Source of the DNA: an uncultured Planctomycetaceae bacterium
Lineage (GTDB): Bacteria > Planctomycetota > Planctomycetia > Pirellulales > Thermoguttaceae
Direction: 5' to 3'
DNA length: 6,428 nucleotides
NCBI GenBank assembly: GCA_947307005.1
Contig: CAMZHY010000224.1
Span: forward strand, 1-6,428
Shown here one piece after another: positions 5,208 to 6,428 of this stretch. Under the pieces are notes generated by a model. It did not search any database. It was not told the origin of the DNA and saw only the letters and a program-made list of their open reading frames with translations. Within the stretch, counting starts at the first letter, position 1, and every line of letters begins with the position of its first letter. The translations under genes and the position numbers were made by a program.

Positions 5208-6428
5208 TCATTCTGCAGACGCGCCGCCGAACTTCTCGTGGCACGTCGAGTTGCACGTTTCTTCCACTGCCTTATAGGCTTCTTTCATCGCGTCGAAGGA
5301 TCCCCCGCCGTCGGCGAAGGCGCTCGCCTGTTCGTTGAATTCAAGGGTCGCAGACGCAAGCTTGTCGCAGTATTCAAGCCACAGCTTTTCGTCGTCGGGC
5401 GCCAACGTCTCGCCGACGTTTTCACGACAGCCAAGAGCGATTGCAACCATAATCGTCGACTTGTCGACAACCTTTTTGGCGTTGCCGGAGCGAAGGAAAG
5501 TCTTCTCATTTCGACTCAACCGCTTGATTTCCGTCGAATACGCGGGAATCGCGTTCTTCATCAACGGTTTGAGAGAGGCGACCTTCTTCCATTCCATGGA
5601 GACGTCGGAACCCTTTTTAGCCTTTGCGACCGCAAGGTCCTGATAAGCCTTTTTAACCTCGGCGACCGACTTGGCGGAGGCGAGCGCTTGGGCGACCTCG
5701 AGAAGCGCGGGCGCGGACGCCTTACGCGACGATTCGACGTCGGACGCGCCGAGGGTCGTCGCGACGACGGCAAGCGCGTTTGCTTCGCGTCGAACGCCGA
5801 CGCAACCGTCCTCGAAGTCGGGAATCATATCGAGATCCTCGACGTCGCGATCAAGCGCGGCGATCAGAGAATCGATCGCGCTCTCAAGGTTCGCGGCGGA
5901 CGGAACGCGAGGCTCGACGTCAGCAGCGTAAACCGAATTCAGGCTTGAAAAAAAAAACGGGACGCGAGGAAGAGACGAGGTAGCGGAGAACGCTTTCGCA
6001 GCCTCGTCGGCGGCGCGCTTCTCGGCGGTTGCCTTCTCCTGAGCTGACCTTGCGTCGGCGGCCTTCTTCGCCGCTGCTTTCGACGCGTTTTCCGCGGCGT
6101 CCGACTCGGTTTGCGCCGCGTCGGCGACCTTCTTCGCCGCGTCGGCTTTTTCGCGCGCGGCTTGCGCCGTCTTCGCGGTTTCCTCGGCGGCGCCCTGAGC
6201 CGTCTTCAAAGCCTCTTCGGCGGAAGCGACGGCGGCGATCGCGTTCTCGGCTTCCGTCTTCGCGGAATCGGCGGCAACCTTGGCGGCTTCGACGGCCTTA
6301 TCGGCGGCGTCTTTCGCCGAGTTCGCAGCGTTTACAGCGTCGTTTGCGACGACGAGCGCCTTTTCGGCGTCAGCTTTCGCGGCGGCGGCGCTTTCTCGCC
6401 TTCTCCTCAGGGGGCGGGGCACGGAAGG
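5208..6428 (-). CDS. Ala-rich coiled-coil protein with C-terminal cytochrome c'-like CX3CH domain, 5' end not in window
   Basis: The frame is open to the right edge, so the N-terminus is not seen; GTG at 6422 is the first in-window start codon but is probably not the real one. Numbering from it gives 404 residues. Residues 28-144 are an Ala/Lys/Glu/Asp-rich helix in which Ala recurs every seventh residue, a long coiled coil. Residues 151-167 (LPRVPFFFSSLNSVYA, then AD) look like the end of a signal peptide, oddly in mid-protein, and are coded across a T10 tract (5957-5948). Residues 175-404 are a helical domain ending in AYKAVEETCNSTCHEKF: C390, C394 and H395. The surroundings resemble the C-terminal haem site of cytochrome c', but the spacing is C-x3-C-H instead of C-x2-C-H. 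If haem is bound, the protein must be exported. A role in electron transfer or gas binding is only an analogy; a structural periplasmic role is also possible. Edge residues 1-10 are Arg-rich with AGG/AGA/CGA codons, suggesting a frame error there. A strong terminator follows. Confidence 0.6.
   Translation of the reverse strand, partial: PSVPRPLRRRRESAAAAKADAEKALVVANDAVNAANSAKDAADKAVEAAKVAADSAKTEAENAIAAVASAEEALKTAQGAAEETAKTAQAAREKADAAKKVADAAQTESDAAENASKAAAKKAADARSAQEKATAEKRAADEAAKAFSATSSLPRVPFFFSSLNSVYAADVEPRVPSAANLESAIDSLIAALDRDVEDLDMIPDFEDGCVGVRREANALAVVATTLGASDVESSRKASAPALLEVAQALASAKSVAEVKKAYQDLAVAKAKKGSDVSMEWKKVASLKPLMKNAIPAYSTEIKRLSRNEKTFLRSGNAKKVVDKSTIMVAIALGCRENVGETLAPDDEKLWLEYCDKLASATLEFNEQASAFADGGGSFDAMKEAYKAVEETCNSTCHEKFGGASAE
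5948..5957 (-). repeat. T10 homopolymer inside the coiled-coil/haem-motif gene
   Basis: Ten consecutive T on the coding strand code for Phe156-158 and the first base of Ser159, exactly between the coiled coil and the haem-motif domain. In the present length both halves share one frame. One base fewer gives a TGA three codons after the Phe run, and one base more gives a stop about eight codons on. It may be a slippage site or a sequencing-length error. Confidence 0.6.

Noticed and set aside
5172..5948. 258-codon plus-strand frame opposite the haem-motif domain
   Set aside because: It is a long antisense shadow; it crosses the terminator loop side and lacks recognisable domains, while the minus frame has a structured helical domain and a terminator placed correctly.

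Overview
The window is bacterial, with five protein genes all on the minus strand, so the order of transcription is from high to low coordinates. Codons are rich in CpG (TCG, GCG, ACG, CCG, GTC), which fills the DNA with gtcg/gacg words on both strands. My best guess is a member of the Planctomycetota. This rests on the FHA-GAF-SpoIIE phosphatase, a CpaB/SAF protein, a protein with a C-terminal cytochrome c'-like haem motif, and the codon style. It is an inference from content, not a phylogenetic placement.

In order of transcription: (1) 6428-5208, an open-ended reading frame coding for a long Ala-rich heptad coiled coil, a short signal-peptide-like stretch built on a T10 tract, and a helical domain ending in a C-x3-C-H haem-type motif. 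It is closed by a strong hairpin terminator at 5165-5120. (2) 5090-4170, truA, tRNA pseudouridine synthase A, with an extra loop and a C-terminal tail. (3) 4169-3677, a 493-base gap that is not empty. It has a near-consensus sigma70 promoter (4076-4049), then several inverted repeats that could fold into a structured RNA or leader (4011-3802), then a 31-bp dyad (3726-3696) just before the next gene. (4) 3676-1886, an FHA-GAF-SpoIIE/PP2C signalling phosphatase. (5) 1856-792, an M42 family metallo-aminopeptidase only 29 bases downstream, probably in the same operon, followed by a hairpin terminator at 780-741. (6) A 223-base gap with a weak candidate promoter, then 568 to the left edge, the start of a CpaB-like Tad pilus assembly protein, cut by the window.

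The genes do not form one obvious pathway. truA and the peptidase are housekeeping-type functions. The phosphatase is a regulatory protein whose kinase and antagonist partners are not in view. CpaB would belong to a Tad/Flp pilus locus continuing to the left.

The parts most worth attention are the coiled-coil/haem-motif fusion (T10 junction, Ala-every-seven pattern, C-x3-C-H spacing, possible frame error at the right edge) and the structured, promoter-led gap upstream of the phosphatase. No tRNA, rRNA, CRISPR array, transposon or insertion sequence was found.
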